DNA from: Clostridia bacterium
GTDB lineage: Bacteria > Bacillota > Clostridia > TANB77 > CAG-465
Direction of reading: 5' to 3'
Assembly: GCA_030524345.1 (NCBI GenBank)
Contig: JAUNGP010000004.1
Coordinates: 54,451-118,450, forward strand
Length of the DNA: 64,000 bases
Shown piece after piece: positions 17,766 through 28,549 of this stretch. The number at the start of each line of letters is the position of its first letter. Within the stretch, counting starts at the first letter, position 1. The translations under genes were made by a program, and so were the position numbers. The notes under the pieces are model-generated. The model was given only the letters and a program-made list of their open reading frames with translations. It was not told where the DNA came from and did no database searches.

Positions 17766-20700
17766 TTATTCATTTTCTTTTCTAATTAATCTTATTGCAT
17801 AGAATATTCCAGCAAGTGATAATATTGATACTAGTAGATAAGCAAATAAGTTTAAGTCACCAGTATTTACCATTTCAGGTTTTTCATAAATATATGTTAC
17901 TACTATTTCTCCATCTATGAATTCACCTTTTTGATTATCAGGATCTTTTGCATATATAACATATCCATTAATATCTTTTCTACTAACTTCATAGCTATCT
18001 CCCATGAAGCCAGAGATAATATCAGGATCTGCTATTACATTACCATCTTTATCAATATATTCTACTCTTACAGTACCAGTAATTCTTTTATATACATATA
18101 CTACTTCTGTTTTTCCTTCAACGATTTCGCCATTTGCATTCTCAGGTACTTCAGTCAATTTATAACCATAAATCTCTTTTGCTTCAGTAGAATATTGATC
18201 TCCTACATATCCATTTATTATGTCAAAATCAGCAATTAAATTACCATCTTCGTCTACATATATAACTTTTACTTCGCCTTCAATTCTTTCATACTCATAT
18301 ATTACTATAATATCTTCTTCTGTTATTGCACCTTCTGCATTTGTTGGTACTTCTTTTAATCTATAACCATATACTGTTTTTTCTTCAGTTTTGTATTCAT
18401 CAAATACTTTGCCATTTATCTTTTCAGTATCAGCTATATCATTTCCTTCTTCATCTACATATCTTACAATAACATTTCCATCTTTTCTTACATATTCATA
18501 TGTTACTACTATTTCTTCTTCCTCTATTGTTCCCTCTGCATTTGCTGGAGTTTCTTTTAATTCATAGCCATATACATCTTTTGGCTCTGATGTATATTCA
18601 TCTCCAACTTTTCCTTCGATGTTTTCTGGATCTGTGATATCATTTCCCTCTTCGTCAACATATTTTACAACTACTCTACCATCTTTTTGTGTATAAATAT
18701 ATGTTACTATGATATCTTCTTCTGTCATTGTTCCTTCTGCATTCTCAGGACTAGTACTTACTACTTCATATCCATAGATATCTTTTGCACTTGTTGTATA
18801 TTTGTCAAATACTTTTCCTGTTTTTACATCTGTTGTACTGATTTCGTTTCCTTTATCATCTACATATTTTACAATAACTTTTGCATCTTTTAGTTTATAT
18901 GTATAAGTAACTACTGTTTCTTCTTCTTTGATTGTTCCAGTAGGTGCTCCATCTACATTTACAAATTCATATCCATAGATATCTTTTTGTACTGTTGTAT
19001 ATGTATCTCCTACTTTATTTGTTATTGTTTCAGTATTAGAAATTTCATTTCCTTCTTCATCTACATATTTTGCAACTACAGTGCCATCCTTTTGAGCATA
19101 TATATATGTTACTATGATTTTTTCTTCTGCCATTTTTCCTGTTGCATTATCAGGAGTCTCTTTTAATCCATATCCATAGAAAGTTTTTTCTTCTGTTGTA
19201 TATTCATCAAATACTTTTCCTGTTTTTATAATGCTATCTGTTAGTTGATTTCCATCTTCATCTATATAGCAAACTTCTATTTCTGCATCTCTTAATTCAT
19301 ATACATATGTTACTATTATTTCTTCTTCTTCTATTTTTCCTGTTGCATTTGTTGGTACTTCTTTTAAAGTATATCCATATATTGTTTTAGATGTAGTCTC
19401 ATAATTTTTATTGACTTTATCATTTATGACCTCAGTAGATGCGATATCATTTCCTTCTTCGTCAACGTATTTTACAACTACTCTACCATCTTTTTGTGTA
19501 TAAACATATGTTACTATGATATCTTCTTCTGTCATTGTTCCTTCTGCATTCTCAGGACTAGTACTTACTACTTCATATCCATAGATATCTTTTGCACTTG
19601 TTGTATATTTGTCAAATACTTTTCCTGTTTTTACATCTGTTGTACTGATTTCGTTTCCTTTATCATCTACATATTTTACAATAACTTTTGCATCTTTTAG
19701 TTTATATGTATAAGTAACTACTGTTTCTTCTTCTTTGATTGTTCCAGTAGGTGCTCCATCTACATTTACAAATTCATATCCATAGATATCTTTTTGTACT
19801 GTTGTATATGTATCTCCTACTTTATTTGTTATTGTTTCAGTATTAGAAATTTCATTTCCTTCTTCATCTACATATTTTGCAACTACAGTGCCATCCTTTT
19901 TAGTATATATATATATAACTACTGTTTCTTCTTCTTTTACAGTACCAGTTGCATTTGATGGATATAATGCTCTAACAAGTTCATATCCATAAATCTCTTT
20001 TTCAGATGTAGAATATTCATCTCCTACATTTTTATCATCTATTCTTTCACTATCTAATACATTTCCATCTATATCTACATATTTTACAAGTACGCTTCCA
20101 GGTATTTTTTCATAAATATAAACGACTTCAATTGTATCTTCAGTGATATTTCCAGTTACATTTCCTTTGACTTCTTTAACTTCATAACCATAAATGTCTT
20201 TACTCTCTGTTGTATATGTATCTCCTACATTACCAGTTATTGTGTTACTATCTGCAAGAGTATTTCCTGCAGCGTCTTGATATTTTACGATAACATTTCC
20301 TATTGTTTTAGTATAAATATATTTTACTACGATTTGTTCTTCTGTCATTGTTCCTATTGCATTTGTTGGTGTTATCATCAAAGTATATCCATAAATATTT
20401 TTGCTTTCTGTTATATATTCTTCTCCAACTTTTCCTGTTAATGTTTTACTATCTGCTATTTCAATTTCTTTTCCATCTTCATAGTAAACATATTTTGTAA
20501 CTACACTTGTATCTTTTTTAGCATATACATATGTAACACTAGTTGTTCCTTCAACGATAGTACCTCTTGCATTTGCTGGAGTTTCTTTTAATTCATATCC
20601 ATAAATTGTTTTGGCTTCTGTGTTATATGGTTCTTCTACTTTTCCAGGTATTGTGATAGAATCTGCTAGTTTATTGCCATCTTCATCAACATAATTCACA

Positions 20701-22535
20701 ATAACTTCTCCAGATTTTTTAGTATATACATATTTTACTACGATGTTTCCTTCAACGATCACTCCAGTAGCGTTTGAAGGTTCAACTTTAACTTCATAGT
20801 TTGCTACTACTGCAGCTTTAGTTGTATATTCTTCTCCAACATTTCCTGTCCATATTACAGGGCTTGCTAGCTCATTTCCACTTTCATCTACATATACTAC
20901 TGTTATAGTTCCTTGTGCTCTTTGATATTTATATATTACTTCTGTATTTCCTTCTACAAAAGTTACAATAGGACTAGCTGGTTTTTCAACTAATTTATAA
21001 CCAGATATTACCTTTTCTGTTGTAGTATAAGTCTTATCTAATAATCCTTCTACAACGATAGTGTCAGATACTATCTCATTAGTATCAATATCTATATATT
21101 TTACAGTGATTGTTCCTTTTGTCATAGGATAATATAATTTTAAACATAAATTTCCATCAGCAGTTACTATACCATTTATATTGGAAGCTTCTGTATCTAA
21201 ATAATAATATCTTCCATAATCTCTTGTTTCCGCAGAAACATTTGCTCCTGTACTTGTAACTTTAACATAACTCTCACTTGGTGTTGTTGGATAAGTTCCA
21301 TCCTCATTTTGCTTGTAATATTCTACTGTATATTTACTTCTTCCAAGTGTTGGATCTGGAACAACTTTTTCTTGATCCTCTCCATTAATATCTTCGTAAG
21401 TTATTTTTGCACCATTATTTGTTGGCCATTCACCATTTTTATGTGTATCATCATCTTTTATTTTTACATAAAATGTGTATGTTTTCTCAGTCTCTATTAT
21501 TTCTTTTTCATTCCATGATATTGTTTTTTGATCAGATGAAAGTACATATCCCTCAGTAGGTACATGTGTATCATCAGTATAATACTCAAAATCATCACTG
21601 ATTATATCTGTTACTTTAAGATCAGTACCAGCATTTTTCATTTTATTTGCAATATCTTCATAAATAGAATTTAAATCATTTGCAGTTGTCGCTGTTTTAA
21701 AATAGCCACTTCCACTAGATACATTTTGAAGTGCACTTGATGTAACATTTGTACCAATTGCAATACCATATATGATAGAAGCATTTTCTTTTAAAGTAGT
21801 AGCTACACTAGAGCCATTTACCTTATTAGAATCTGGGTTACCATCTGTTAAAAATATAATATAAGTTGGTCTTGATTTTGTATCTGCACTTCTTCCATCA
21901 ATATATTCCTTTGCTGCTGTAAGTGCTTTCGTATAATTTGTACCACCATTGGCACTAACATTTGTCAATGCTCCTGTGATAGCAGAAGTAGATTTTGTAA
22001 AATCACATGCTTTTGTCGCATCACTACTAAAAGTAACAAGGGCTACTCTACTCTCTTTATTTTCTTCATTACCATAGAAAGTATCTAAAAAAGTATCTAC
22101 AGCGCTTTTAGCCACATCTAATCTATCAGTACATCCTTGACTCTTACTATAATTATCTTCATACCAAGAATATTGTGAATTATATTCATTGTAGAAGTGA
22201 CCATTAGAAAATTGGTGATTTGGATTCATACATGGACTATGTGAAGAAGTTGTTCCAAATCCCATACTACCTGATTTATCTACAACTAATACGATATCTA
22301 CTGGTCGTGTTACAGGCTTTGACTTTACAGTTAAATCAATTCTTGCAATTCCATTTTCAATGTCTTCCCAACTAGCTGTTTTTACAAGTTCAACATCACC
22401 ATCAGTAAGCTCTTCTTTAGTCATTGTTGAAGTTGTACTTGAACTTACAGTTGCAAACAAGCTATTTGAACTACAAGTTACTAGTAATAAAAGACTTGCA
22501 AAAAATTTTTTGATTGTTTTAGTTTTGTCTTTCAT
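17766..22535 (-). CDS. Giant cell-surface adhesin: VWA domain plus 16 MucBP repeats and a wall-sorting tail
   Basis: A 1589-residue exported protein. It has a signal peptide (about 1-32), a von Willebrand A domain (about 70-310) with the metal-site motif DKSGSMG, the GGTNYT threonine and the LTDGNPDS aspartate, and a linker domain ending in YYKQNEDG. Sixteen MucBP-type repeats of about 67 residues follow (typical start VIVKYVDEEGN, middle IYGYEL, end VTYVYxKKD). The C-terminus has a sortase-like VNTGD motif, one hydrophobic helix and a short basic tail (RLIRKENE). MucBP repeats bind mucin-type glycans, so a role in attachment to mucus or other cells is likely. The ATG at 22535 follows AAAAGGAG; an ATG at 22583 lacks a site. 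No sortase gene is in the window. Repeats 7-8 and 11-12 are nearly identical in DNA. Confidence 0.88.
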   Translation of the reverse strand: MKDKTKTIKKFFASLLLLVTCSSNSLFATVSSSTTSTMTKEELTDGDVELVKTASWEDIENGIARIDLTVKSKPVTRPVDIVLVVDKSGSMGFGTTSSHSPCMNPNHQFSNGHFYNEYNSQYSWYEDNYSKSQGCTDRLDVAKSAVDTFLDTFYGNEENKESRVALVTFSSDATKACDFTKSTSAITGALTNVSANGGTNYTKALTAAKEYIDGRSADTKSRPTYIIFLTDGNPDSNKVNGSSVATTLKENASIIYGIAIGTNVTSSALQNVSSGSGYFKTATTANDLNSIYEDIANKMKNAGTDLKVTDIISDDFEYYTDDTHVPTEGYVLSSDQKTISWNEKEIIETEKTYTFYVKIKDDDTHKNGEWPTNNGAKITYEDINGEDQEKVVPDPTLGRSKYTVEYYKQNEDGTYPTTPSESYVKVTSTGANVSAETRDYGRYYYLDTEASNINGIVTADGNLCLKLYYPMTKGTITVKYIDIDTNEIVSDTIVVEGLLDKTYTTTEKVISGYKLVEKPASPIVTFVEGNTEVIYKYQRAQGTITVVYVDESGNELASPVIWTGNVGEEYTTKAAVVANYEVKVEPSNATGVIVEGNIVVKYVYTKKSGEVIVNYVDEDGNKLADSITIPGKVEEPYNTEAKTIYGYELKETPANARGTIVEGTTSVTYVYAKKDTSVVTKYVYYEDGKEIEIADSKTLTGKVGEEYITESKNIYGYTLMITPTNAIGTMTEEQIVVKYIYTKTIGNVIVKYQDAAGNTLADSNTITGNVGDTYTTESKDIYGYEVKEVKGNVTGNITEDTIEVVYIYEKIPGSVLVKYVDIDGNVLDSERIDDKNVGDEYSTSEKEIYGYELVRALYPSNATGTVKEEETVVIYIYTKKDGTVVAKYVDEEGNEISNTETITNKVGDTYTTVQKDIYGYEFVNVDGAPTGTIKEEETVVTYTYKLKDAKVIVKYVDDKGNEISTTDVKTGKVFDKYTTSAKDIYGYEVVSTSPENAEGTMTEEDIIVTYVYTQKDGRVVVKYVDEEGNDIASTEVINDKVNKNYETTSKTIYGYTLKEVPTNATGKIEEEEIIVTYVYELRDAEIEVCYIDEDGNQLTDSIIKTGKVFDEYTTEEKTFYGYGLKETPDNATGKMAEEKIIVTYIYAQKDGTVVAKYVDEEGNEISNTETITNKVGDTYTTVQKDIYGYEFVNVDGAPTGTIKEEETVVTYTYKLKDAKVIVKYVDDKGNEISTTDVKTGKVFDKYTTSAKDIYGYEVVSTSPENAEGTMTEEDIIVTYIYTQKDGRVVVKYVDEEGNDITDPENIEGKVGDEYTSEPKDVYGYELKETPANAEGTIEEEEIVVTYEYVRKDGNVIVRYVDEEGNDIADTEKINGKVFDEYKTEEKTVYGYRLKEVPTNAEGAITEEDIIVIYEYERIEGEVKVIYVDEDGNLIADFDIINGYVGDQYSTEAKEIYGYKLTEVPENANGEIVEGKTEVVYVYKRITGTVRVEYIDKDGNVIADPDIISGFMGDSYEVSRKDINGYVIYAKDPDNQKGEFIDGEIVVTYIYEKPEMVNTGDLNLFAYLLVSILSLAGIFYAIRLIRKENE
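18636..19098 (-). repeat. Internal duplication, copy A (MucBP repeats 11-12)
   Basis: About 460 bases nearly identical to 19443-19905, offset by exactly 807 bases (269 codons, four repeat units). Only a few substitutions separate the copies near the edges. Confidence 0.85.
19443..19905 (-). repeat. Internal duplication, copy B (MucBP repeats 7-8)
   Basis: Partner of 18636-19098. The other repeats of the gene are clearly diverged, so this pair is a recent duplication or gene-conversion event. Confidence 0.85.
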
Positions 22536-22913
22536 AATTTTTACTCCTTTTACCAAAAATTTTTTGTATACCTCTGTATACATGATACCAAAATTTTGGT
22601 ATGTTAAATTATTTTATATTTTCTCTTGTTTATTACTTTATTTCCTCTTTAGTAAAAAATTGAGTTACCCCTCCATTTAATTTGAAGTGTAACTTTCCAG
22701 AGAATATTAGTTTCCTTAAAAATATCAACCATCTTAAATTACAATATAAATATGCTATATCATATTTACACCAACATTTTAATATAATTAGACAAAAAAA
22801 TCAAGTAAATTATAATTATTTGTTGAATATTTTTTCATTTTTGTTACAAATATATTACGTTTTTTGTTTTTTTCTTTTATTCTAATTATTTACAAAAGTA
22901 ACAGACTACATAA
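22536..22913. other. Adhesin upstream region with an 18-bp palindrome
   Basis: A 378-base gap before the cysteine desulfurase gene. It contains the adhesin RBS, two GTATAC sites and the 18-bp palindrome at 22585-22602. AT-rich otherwise; I see no gene, no clear -35/-10 pair and no obvious terminator for the desulfurase. Confidence 0.5.
22585..22602. promoter_or_regulatory. Perfect 18-bp palindrome upstream of the adhesin gene, possible operator
   Basis: ATACCAAAATTTTGGTAT reads the same on both strands, about 50 bases before the adhesin ATG. A degenerate relative (ACCAAAAATTTTTTGTAT) lies between it and the RBS, and two GTATAC sites lie between them. It looks like a dimeric regulator site; the regulator is unknown. 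Confidence 0.45.
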
Positions 22914-24068
22914 TTATTTTCCTTCTTTCATCATTTCTAGATTATTTTTTATGACTTCTATGATATATTCTACTTCTTCAAAGGAATTAGTATCTCCAAA
23001 GCTTAATCTGATGGAACTATTAGCTCTTTTGCTATCACAACCAATAGCCGTTAATACATGTGATGGAATAGAAACACTACTGTTACAAGCCGATCCAGTG
23101 GACACACAAATTCCATTCATATCTAATAACAGCAATAAATTTTTATTATCAATTCCTTCAAAACAGATATTAAGATTACCAGGTAATCTATTTTCAAAAT
23201 TACCATTTAACTTTATTTTGTTATCTAATTCTAGCAATTTTCTATAACAATAATCCCTTATCATTTTTACTTTATTTGATTTTTCTTCTATATTTTCAGT
23301 TGATATCTCTATTGCTTTTCCCATTCCCACGATTCCTGCAACGTTTTCCGTCCCTGCTCTTCTACAGCATTCTTGATGACCACCATCAATCAAATTAAAA
23401 AATTTAACTCCATCTTTGATATATGCTGCTCCAACCCCTTTTGGACCATGAAATTTATGTGCGGATATAGATAATGCATCAATATTTAGCTCTGCTACAT
23501 CAACATCTACATTTCCGATTGCTTGCACCGCATCTGTATGAAAATAAATATTATGCGCTTTTGCCACCTTTCCTATTTCTTTTATCGGTTCAATTGTTCC
23601 TATTTCATTATTTGCAAACATAATACTAATTAATATCGTATCTTTCCTTATACTATTTTCTAATTCCTTTAAAGAAATCATTCCATTTTCATCTACAGGT
23701 AAGTACGTTATCTCAAATCCTTCCCTTGCTAAAGAATAACAGCTATTAAGAACTGCCAAATGTTCTATACTTGATGTGATAATATGTTTTCCCTTTTCTT
23801 GATTTGCTCTAGCTATTCCTTTAATAATCATATTATCCGCTTCACTACCACCTGATGTAAAATAGATTTCACATTCACAAGCATTAATTGCTTTGGCCAC
23901 TTTTTTCCTTGCATTTTCAACTGCCTCTCTTGATCTAATTCCAATAGAATAACTAGATGAGGCGTTTCCATAGCCTTCCTCTAAAAAAGGCATCATCTCT
24001 TTTAAAACTCTATCATCTAATCTTGTAGTGGCACTATTATCTACATAAACTAATCTTTCCATAAACAT
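22914..24068 (-). CDS. Cysteine desulfurase (NifS/IscS family)
   Basis: PLP enzyme that takes sulfur from L-cysteine for iron-sulfur clusters, tRNA thiolation or other uses. About 384 residues, with VDNSATTRLD at the N-terminus, FTSGGSEADNMIIKG, HTDAVQAIGN, the PLP-lysine segment SISAHKFHGPKGVGA, and the active-site cysteine region STGSACNS followed by SIRLSFG. I place the start at the ATG at 24068, five bases after AAGG; an ATG at 24062 is equally possible. The frame open to 24203 adds 45 residues that do not belong to the family. No iscU or thiI partner is nearby. Confidence 0.9.
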   Translation of the reverse strand: MFMERLVYVDNSATTRLDDRVLKEMMPFLEEGYGNASSSYSIGIRSREAVENARKKVAKAINACECEIYFTSGGSEADNMIIKGIARANQEKGKHIITSSIEHLAVLNSCYSLAREGFEITYLPVDENGMISLKELENSIRKDTILISIMFANNEIGTIEPIKEIGKVAKAHNIYFHTDAVQAIGNVDVDVAELNIDALSISAHKFHGPKGVGAAYIKDGVKFFNLIDGGHQECCRRAGTENVAGIVGMGKAIEISTENIEEKSNKVKMIRDYCYRKLLELDNKIKLNGNFENRLPGNLNICFEGIDNKNLLLLLDMNGICVSTGSACNSSVSIPSHVLTAIGCDSKRANSSIRLSFGDTNSFEEVEYIIEVIKNNLEMMKEGK

Positions 24069-24217
24069 CCCAACCTTTTCAAACTTATTTAATAGTATGA
24101 ATTTATATTTCCATTTATGAAAAGAAACAAATAATGGGCCCGATAAATCCAGAAAAAAAGAAAATGGATAAAAAATTTCCATTTCCTTTTTTTGATTTAT
24201 CAATCAATCGTTTTTTA

Positions 24218-24874
24218 TTATTCCTCTCTACTAGATACAAGCTCTGGGAATAAGATACTAGAACCATCAGATTGCACTCCTGCTATTGTAAAATAGCCAC
24301 CTACTGGCTTAACACTAATTGCCACTTCAACAATTTTTACAATATCTTTCAATCCTTCTACTTTTCCAGCACTTATCATATTGCCTTGTTTTAATTCCTT
24401 CATATTTACATATTCTACTGTTCCATCTTCAATTAACATGATAATTTGTGGATTAATACCATTTCCTTGATTAAATATATTGACATCCACTACTTTTCCA
24501 CTTACACCTTCTACCTTCTGATACTGATTTAGCTCTCCACTAAAATTTTCAAAATACATAGAATCTATAACTTGTACCATTACTTCGCCATTTTCATTTA
24601 ATTTAGCTACTAAGCCACTTTTTGATACCGAATTTAATGAAATTATCATATCATCTTTTTTATTGACAATCTTATTTACGTCAAAGACAGGCAAAATACC
24701 CTTTTCTTCTTTTGGAATATTGGCTAAATTCTCCTCTTGTAACGTTTCTATTTTGGCATTTAAATTCTCTATTTCTTTTGTTTTCTCTAAATTCTTTGAA
24801 AATAGAAAAATAGTAGAAACAGCTGCTGCAACGAATAATAATATTAAAAATAATAATGCGATATTCTTTTTCAT
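24218..24874 (-). CDS. Membrane-anchored protein of unknown function
   Basis: A 218-residue protein with one N-terminal hydrophobic segment (about 5-25), a coiled coil (about 28-52) and a soluble domain of about 160 residues rich in beta strands. Several short VxGxxxxVxxV stretches near the C-terminus suggest small repeated strands. No family recognised. It lies between ileS (upstream, past a terminator) and the cysteine desulfurase, with GGAGG ahead of the ATG. Probably exported or outer-face. Confidence 0.6.
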   Translation of the reverse strand: MKKNIALLFLILLFVAAAVSTIFLFSKNLEKTKEIENLNAKIETLQEENLANIPKEEKGILPVFDVNKIVNKKDDMIISLNSVSKSGLVAKLNENGEVMVQVIDSMYFENFSGELNQYQKVEGVSGKVVDVNIFNQGNGINPQIIMLIEDGTVEYVNMKELKQGNMISAGKVEGLKDIVKIVEVAISVKPVGGYFTIAGVQSDGSSILFPELVSSREE

Positions 24875-24930
24875 AAAAATAAACCTCCAATCTTTTTTAG
24901 TATATCATGAAATATTTCAAAAGTAAATAA

Positions 24931-24957
24931 AAGGTACGCATGTTACACGCGCACCTT
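24931..24957 (-). terminator. Terminator of ileS
   Basis: AAGGTaCGC pairs with GCGcACCTT (one mismatch) just after the ileS stop, with TTTTATTT following on the minus strand. Confidence 0.75.
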
Positions 24958-24962
24958 CCATA

Positions 24963-27900
24963 TTATTTTACTACCTTTACATTTAGTTTTAAGTTTTCTC
25001 CATTGATATTTGTATCTGTATATTCTTCATTTTCTTCATTATATATTACATTTAGAGATAATGTTTCGTGTTTTATTTCCTCTTCATGTTTTTTTATAAT
25101 TTCTTCTAATAACTCATTACCAGATACATATAACTCTATTTTATCTAATACTTCAAACCCTTTATCTTTTCTCATATTTTGTACTTTAGAAAGAATTTCT
25201 CTTACATAGCCTTCTTCTTTTAATTCTGGAGTAATATGCGTATCTAATACAACTCCAATTTCTCCCTCACCAGCAAAAGCAAAGCCATCTTTTCCTTGCA
25301 TTGTAATTAGTAAATTATTAGAATCTAGGCCTATTTCTGTATCATCGATCATAACATATTCTACTTTTCCTGCTTTTATCTTGTTAGCAAGATCCATTTG
25401 GTTTCTCTTAGAAATCTCTTCTTTGATTCTTGGAATCAATCTTCCATATTCGCGTCCTAATACTGGTAAATTTGGCTTGATTTCAAAGTCAACATATTCA
25501 GACATTTCAGCTCCAAGAACAACTTCTTTTACATTTAATTCTTCTTTTACTATATTTCCATAATACTCTGGAAGAGTAGTCACAGAAATTAACATCTCAG
25601 ATAAAGGTTGCCTATTTTTTATATTCTCAGAATTTCTAGCACTTCTACCAAGTTTTACAATTTTATATGCTATTCCCATTTCGCTTTCTAATTTTTTGTC
25701 AATTTCTTGTTCATTTACATCTGGAAAATAGCACAAATGAACGCTTTCAGGAGCGGAATGATCTAAGCTACATACTAAATTTTGATATATTTCATCTGTC
25801 ATAAACGGTACAAAAGGAGCTGCAATTTTAACCAGAGTTGTAAGTACTCTATATAGCGTTACATATGCACCAATTTTTTCATCATTTAAGTCTTGAGCCC
25901 AAAATCTTTCTCTATTTCTTCTTACATACCAATTAGAAAGTTCATCAGTAAACTCTTCTATATCTATTCCTGCACCAGTGATATCATAATGTTCTAACTT
26001 ATCATCTACTGATTGAATTAAAGTATTTAATTTAGATATAATCCATTTATCCATAACATTTTGTGATTTAAAATCTTTGTACTCTAATGGATTAAACTGA
26101 TCAATTTCTGCATATAACACATAAAATGAATATACATTCCATAGTGTACTTAAAAATCCTCTTTGACTTTCTTGTACATTTTCAATTGATAAACGAGATG
26201 ATAACCAAGGAGCACTTCCAGTATAAAAATACCAACGTGTAGCATCGGCACCAACTGTATCTAATAATACAAGTGGATCTACACCATTTTTCTTAGATTT
26301 AGACATTTTTTGTCCTTTACCATCTAATACGTGTCCCAAAACAATACAGTTCTCAAAAGGTGTTCTACCAAATAAAGCTGTTCCTAAAGCAGTTAATGTA
26401 TAAAACCATCCTCTAGTCTGATCAATTGCTTCAGATATATATTGCGCTGGGAAATTATTTTTAAACATTTCATGATTTTCAAATGGATAATGCCATTGTG
26501 CAAAAGGCATTGAACCAGAATCGAACCAACAATCAATCACTTCTCTTGCTCGATTCATTTTCTTTCCACATTTTGGACATTTTAAATGTACATCATCTAT
26601 ATATGGCTTATGTAGTTCAATATTTTCAGGAACATCTATTCCTTTTTCTTTTAACTCTGCTATACTACCAATACATTCTTGATGAGCACAATTTTCATCT
26701 TCACAAGTCCAAATTGGAAGTGGAGTTCCCCAATATCTATCTCTTGAGATTCCCCAATCGATTACATTTTCTAAGAAGTTGCCAAATCTACCTTTTTTTA
26801 TTGTTTCTGGATACCAGTTTACTTTGTCATTGTTCTCAACCAGTTCATTTCTAAGCTTGCTCATAGCAACAAACCAACTGGCCTTTGGATAATATAGAAG
26901 CGGTGTATCACATCTCCAGCAATGTGGATAAGAGTGTAAATGCTTTTCCTTAGAAAATAGTTTATTTTGCTCTTTTAACCACGCACATATATCTTCATTA
27001 CAATCCCTAACAAATCTTCCTTTCCAAGGCTCAACATCATCTATGAATTTACCATTTTTATCTACTAAATTAACAAAAGCAATTCCATTTTGTTTAGATA
27101 CTAAGCTATCGTCCTCACCATAAGCGGGTGCAATATGTACAATACCAGTACCATCAGTAAGTGTTACATAATCTCCATGTATTACTTCAAAAGCTTTTCC
27201 ATCCACTTTAGCAAACGGAATTAGTTGTTCATATTTTGTCCCTAAAAGTTCACTACCTTTATATTCCTTTAAGATTTCATATTTCATATCTTTAAGAATC
27301 GTTGGAACTAGTTCTTTTGCTAGTACATAAACTTCATATTTTGGTTCTTCGTCATTTCCAACATTTACCTTCACATCACAATAATCATAAGCTTTGTTAA
27401 TGCATAATGCTAGATTTGATGGTAATGTCCAAGGAGTTGTTGTCCAAGCTAACATATATTTATCTTCATCTACTACTTTAAATTTAGCTACACATGTTAA
27501 ATCTTTTACATCTTTATACCCTTGAGCAACTTCATGAGAAGATAGAGCAGTACCACATCTTGGACAATATGGCATTACTTTATGTCCCTCATATAATAGC
27601 CCTTTATTCCATAGTTCTTTTAAAGCCCACCATACAGATTCAATATATTCATTATGATATGTTACATATGGAGTATCCATATCTACCCAATATCCAACTT
27701 TATTTGTCATCTCTTCCCAAATATTTACATATTTGAAAACACTTTCTTTACACTCCCTAACAAAATTTTCAACGCCATATTCTTCTATCTGTTCTTTTCC
27801 TGAAATACCAAGCTTCTTCTCAATTTCAAGTTCTACTGGAAGTCCATGAGTATCCCATCCAGCTTTTCTGATAACTTTATAGCCTTTCATCACTTTATAT

Positions 27901-28112
27901 CTTGGGATAATATCCTTCATAACTCTTGTTATAATATGTCCTGCATGTGGCATACCATTTGCAGTTGGAGGTCCATCATAAAAGGTAAAATATCTTTTTC
28001 CTTCATTCATATCAAAGTTTTTCTGTATGATATTTTTTTCCTTCCAAGTAGTAGCAACATTACGTTCCATACCAACAAATCCATCTTCTTTTAACTCAAC
28101 CTTTTTGTACAT
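24963..28112 (-). CDS. ileS: Isoleucyl-tRNA synthetase, long (IleS2-like) type
   Basis: Charges tRNA-Ile with isoleucine and edits mischarged valine. The 1049-residue class I enzyme shows the HIGH-type motif in [14 protein letters not shown], the editing domain with [13 protein letters not shown], the [12 protein letters not shown] motif and a C-terminal anticodon-binding region. A zinc-type set of cysteines ([17 protein letters not shown]) is present inside the body rather than at the very end. Length and wording match the eukaryote-like IleS2 branch common in Clostridia; in other bacteria this type goes with natural mupirocin resistance. AAGGAG precedes the ATG. It is controlled by the T-box leader upstream. 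Confidence 0.95.
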   Translation of the reverse strand: MYKKVELKEDGFVGMERNVATTWKEKNIIQKNFDMNEGKRYFTFYDGPPTANGMPHAGHIITRVMKDIIPRYKVMKGYKVIRKAGWDTHGLPVELEIEKKLGISGKEQIEEYGVENFVRECKESVFKYVNIWEEMTNKVGYWVDMDTPYVTYHNEYIESVWWALKELWNKGLLYEGHKVMPYCPRCGTALSSHEVAQGYKDVKDLTCVAKFKVVDEDKYMLAWTTTPWTLPSNLALCINKAYDYCDVKVNVGNDEEPKYEVYVLAKELVPTILKDMKYEILKEYKGSELLGTKYEQLIPFAKVDGKAFEVIHGDYVTLTDGTGIVHIAPAYGEDDSLVSKQNGIAFVNLVDKNGKFIDDVEPWKGRFVRDCNEDICAWLKEQNKLFSKEKHLHSYPHCWRCDTPLLYYPKASWFVAMSKLRNELVENNDKVNWYPETIKKGRFGNFLENVIDWGISRDRYWGTPLPIWTCEDENCAHQECIGSIAELKEKGIDVPENIELHKPYIDDVHLKCPKCGKKMNRAREVIDCWFDSGSMPFAQWHYPFENHEMFKNNFPAQYISEAIDQTRGWFYTLTALGTALFGRTPFENCIVLGHVLDGKGQKMSKSKKNGVDPLVLLDTVGADATRWYFYTGSAPWLSSRLSIENVQESQRGFLSTLWNVYSFYVLYAEIDQFNPLEYKDFKSQNVMDKWIISKLNTLIQSVDDKLEHYDITGAGIDIEEFTDELSNWYVRRNRERFWAQDLNDEKIGAYVTLYRVLTTLVKIAAPFVPFMTDEIYQNLVCSLDHSAPESVHLCYFPDVNEQEIDKKLESEMGIAYKIVKLGRSARNSENIKNRQPLSEMLISVTTLPEYYGNIVKEELNVKEVVLGAEMSEYVDFEIKPNLPVLGREYGRLIPRIKEEISKRNQMDLANKIKAGKVEYVMIDDTEIGLDSNNLLITMQGKDGFAFAGEGEIGVVLDTHITPELKEEGYVREILSKVQNMRKDKGFEVLDKIELYVSGNELLEEIIKKHEEEIKHETLSLNVIYNEENEEYTDTNINGENLKLNVKVVK

Positions 28113-28140
28113 AAATATTCTCCTTTCTCCAAAATAATAT

Positions 28141-28420
28141 TAAAAAAATCGCACATACCTGTATAAAAAGGATGTACGATTATATTTCTATAATTAACAC
28201 TCACAAAATAACCTTATTATACAACATACCAACATATGTGCCCTTTATAACGTAAGGAATACGGCGACGCTTACTATTCTTTCAGCTAGCAACTCCAAGG
28301 TGATTTTCATTATATACTACTTTAACTAGGCTCACACCGTCCCTAGATCGCTTGATATTTCATAATATAATTACTCTTCCTCTTCACAGTTTTTATATAA
28401 TATTATTTGATTTGCAATAT
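28141..28420 (-). promoter_or_regulatory. T-box riboswitch (isoleucine) controlling ileS
   Basis: The ileS leader carries the T-box stem I features on the minus strand: an AGAGTA box near the start, GGGACGGTGTGAGCC, then GAAAATCACC and GAGTTGCTAGCTGAAA, and CGCCGTATTCCTTACGTTA. The specifier codon ATC (28302-28304 complement) codes for isoleucine. TTGGTA near 28226-28234 could pair with the tRNA acceptor end. A terminator stem (AATCGTACAT against ATGTGCGATT, 28144-28182) followed by seven T lies just before the gene. Uncharged tRNA-Ile would favour read-through. Confidence 0.85.
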
Positions 28421-28445
28421 ATATTTTCTATATTTTACGATATAT

Positions 28446-28474
28446 ATTATAACATAACTTGCAAATAATGTAAA
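28446..28474 (-). promoter_or_regulatory. Promoter of the ileS T-box leader
   Basis: Minus-strand TTTACA (28469-28474), 17-bp spacer, TATAAT (28446-28451), about 330 bases upstream of the ileS ATG. Confidence 0.7.
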
Positions 28475-28549
28475 TATCTGAACTAAAATTTTATTTCTGA
28501 TACAGTAATGATATTATACATAAATTAAACTTGTTCTCCCTTCCTAGCA

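Noticed and set aside
18687..19700. Two identical 68-residue plus-strand reading frames at 18687-18893 and 19494-19700
   Set aside because: They lie antisense within the adhesin gene and are identical only because the adhesin repeats are duplicated there; no RBS or promoter.
22682..22885. A 67-residue plus-strand frame in the adhesin upstream region
   Set aside because: AT-rich chance frame with no RBS and an Asn/Ile/Phe/Tyr-biased composition.
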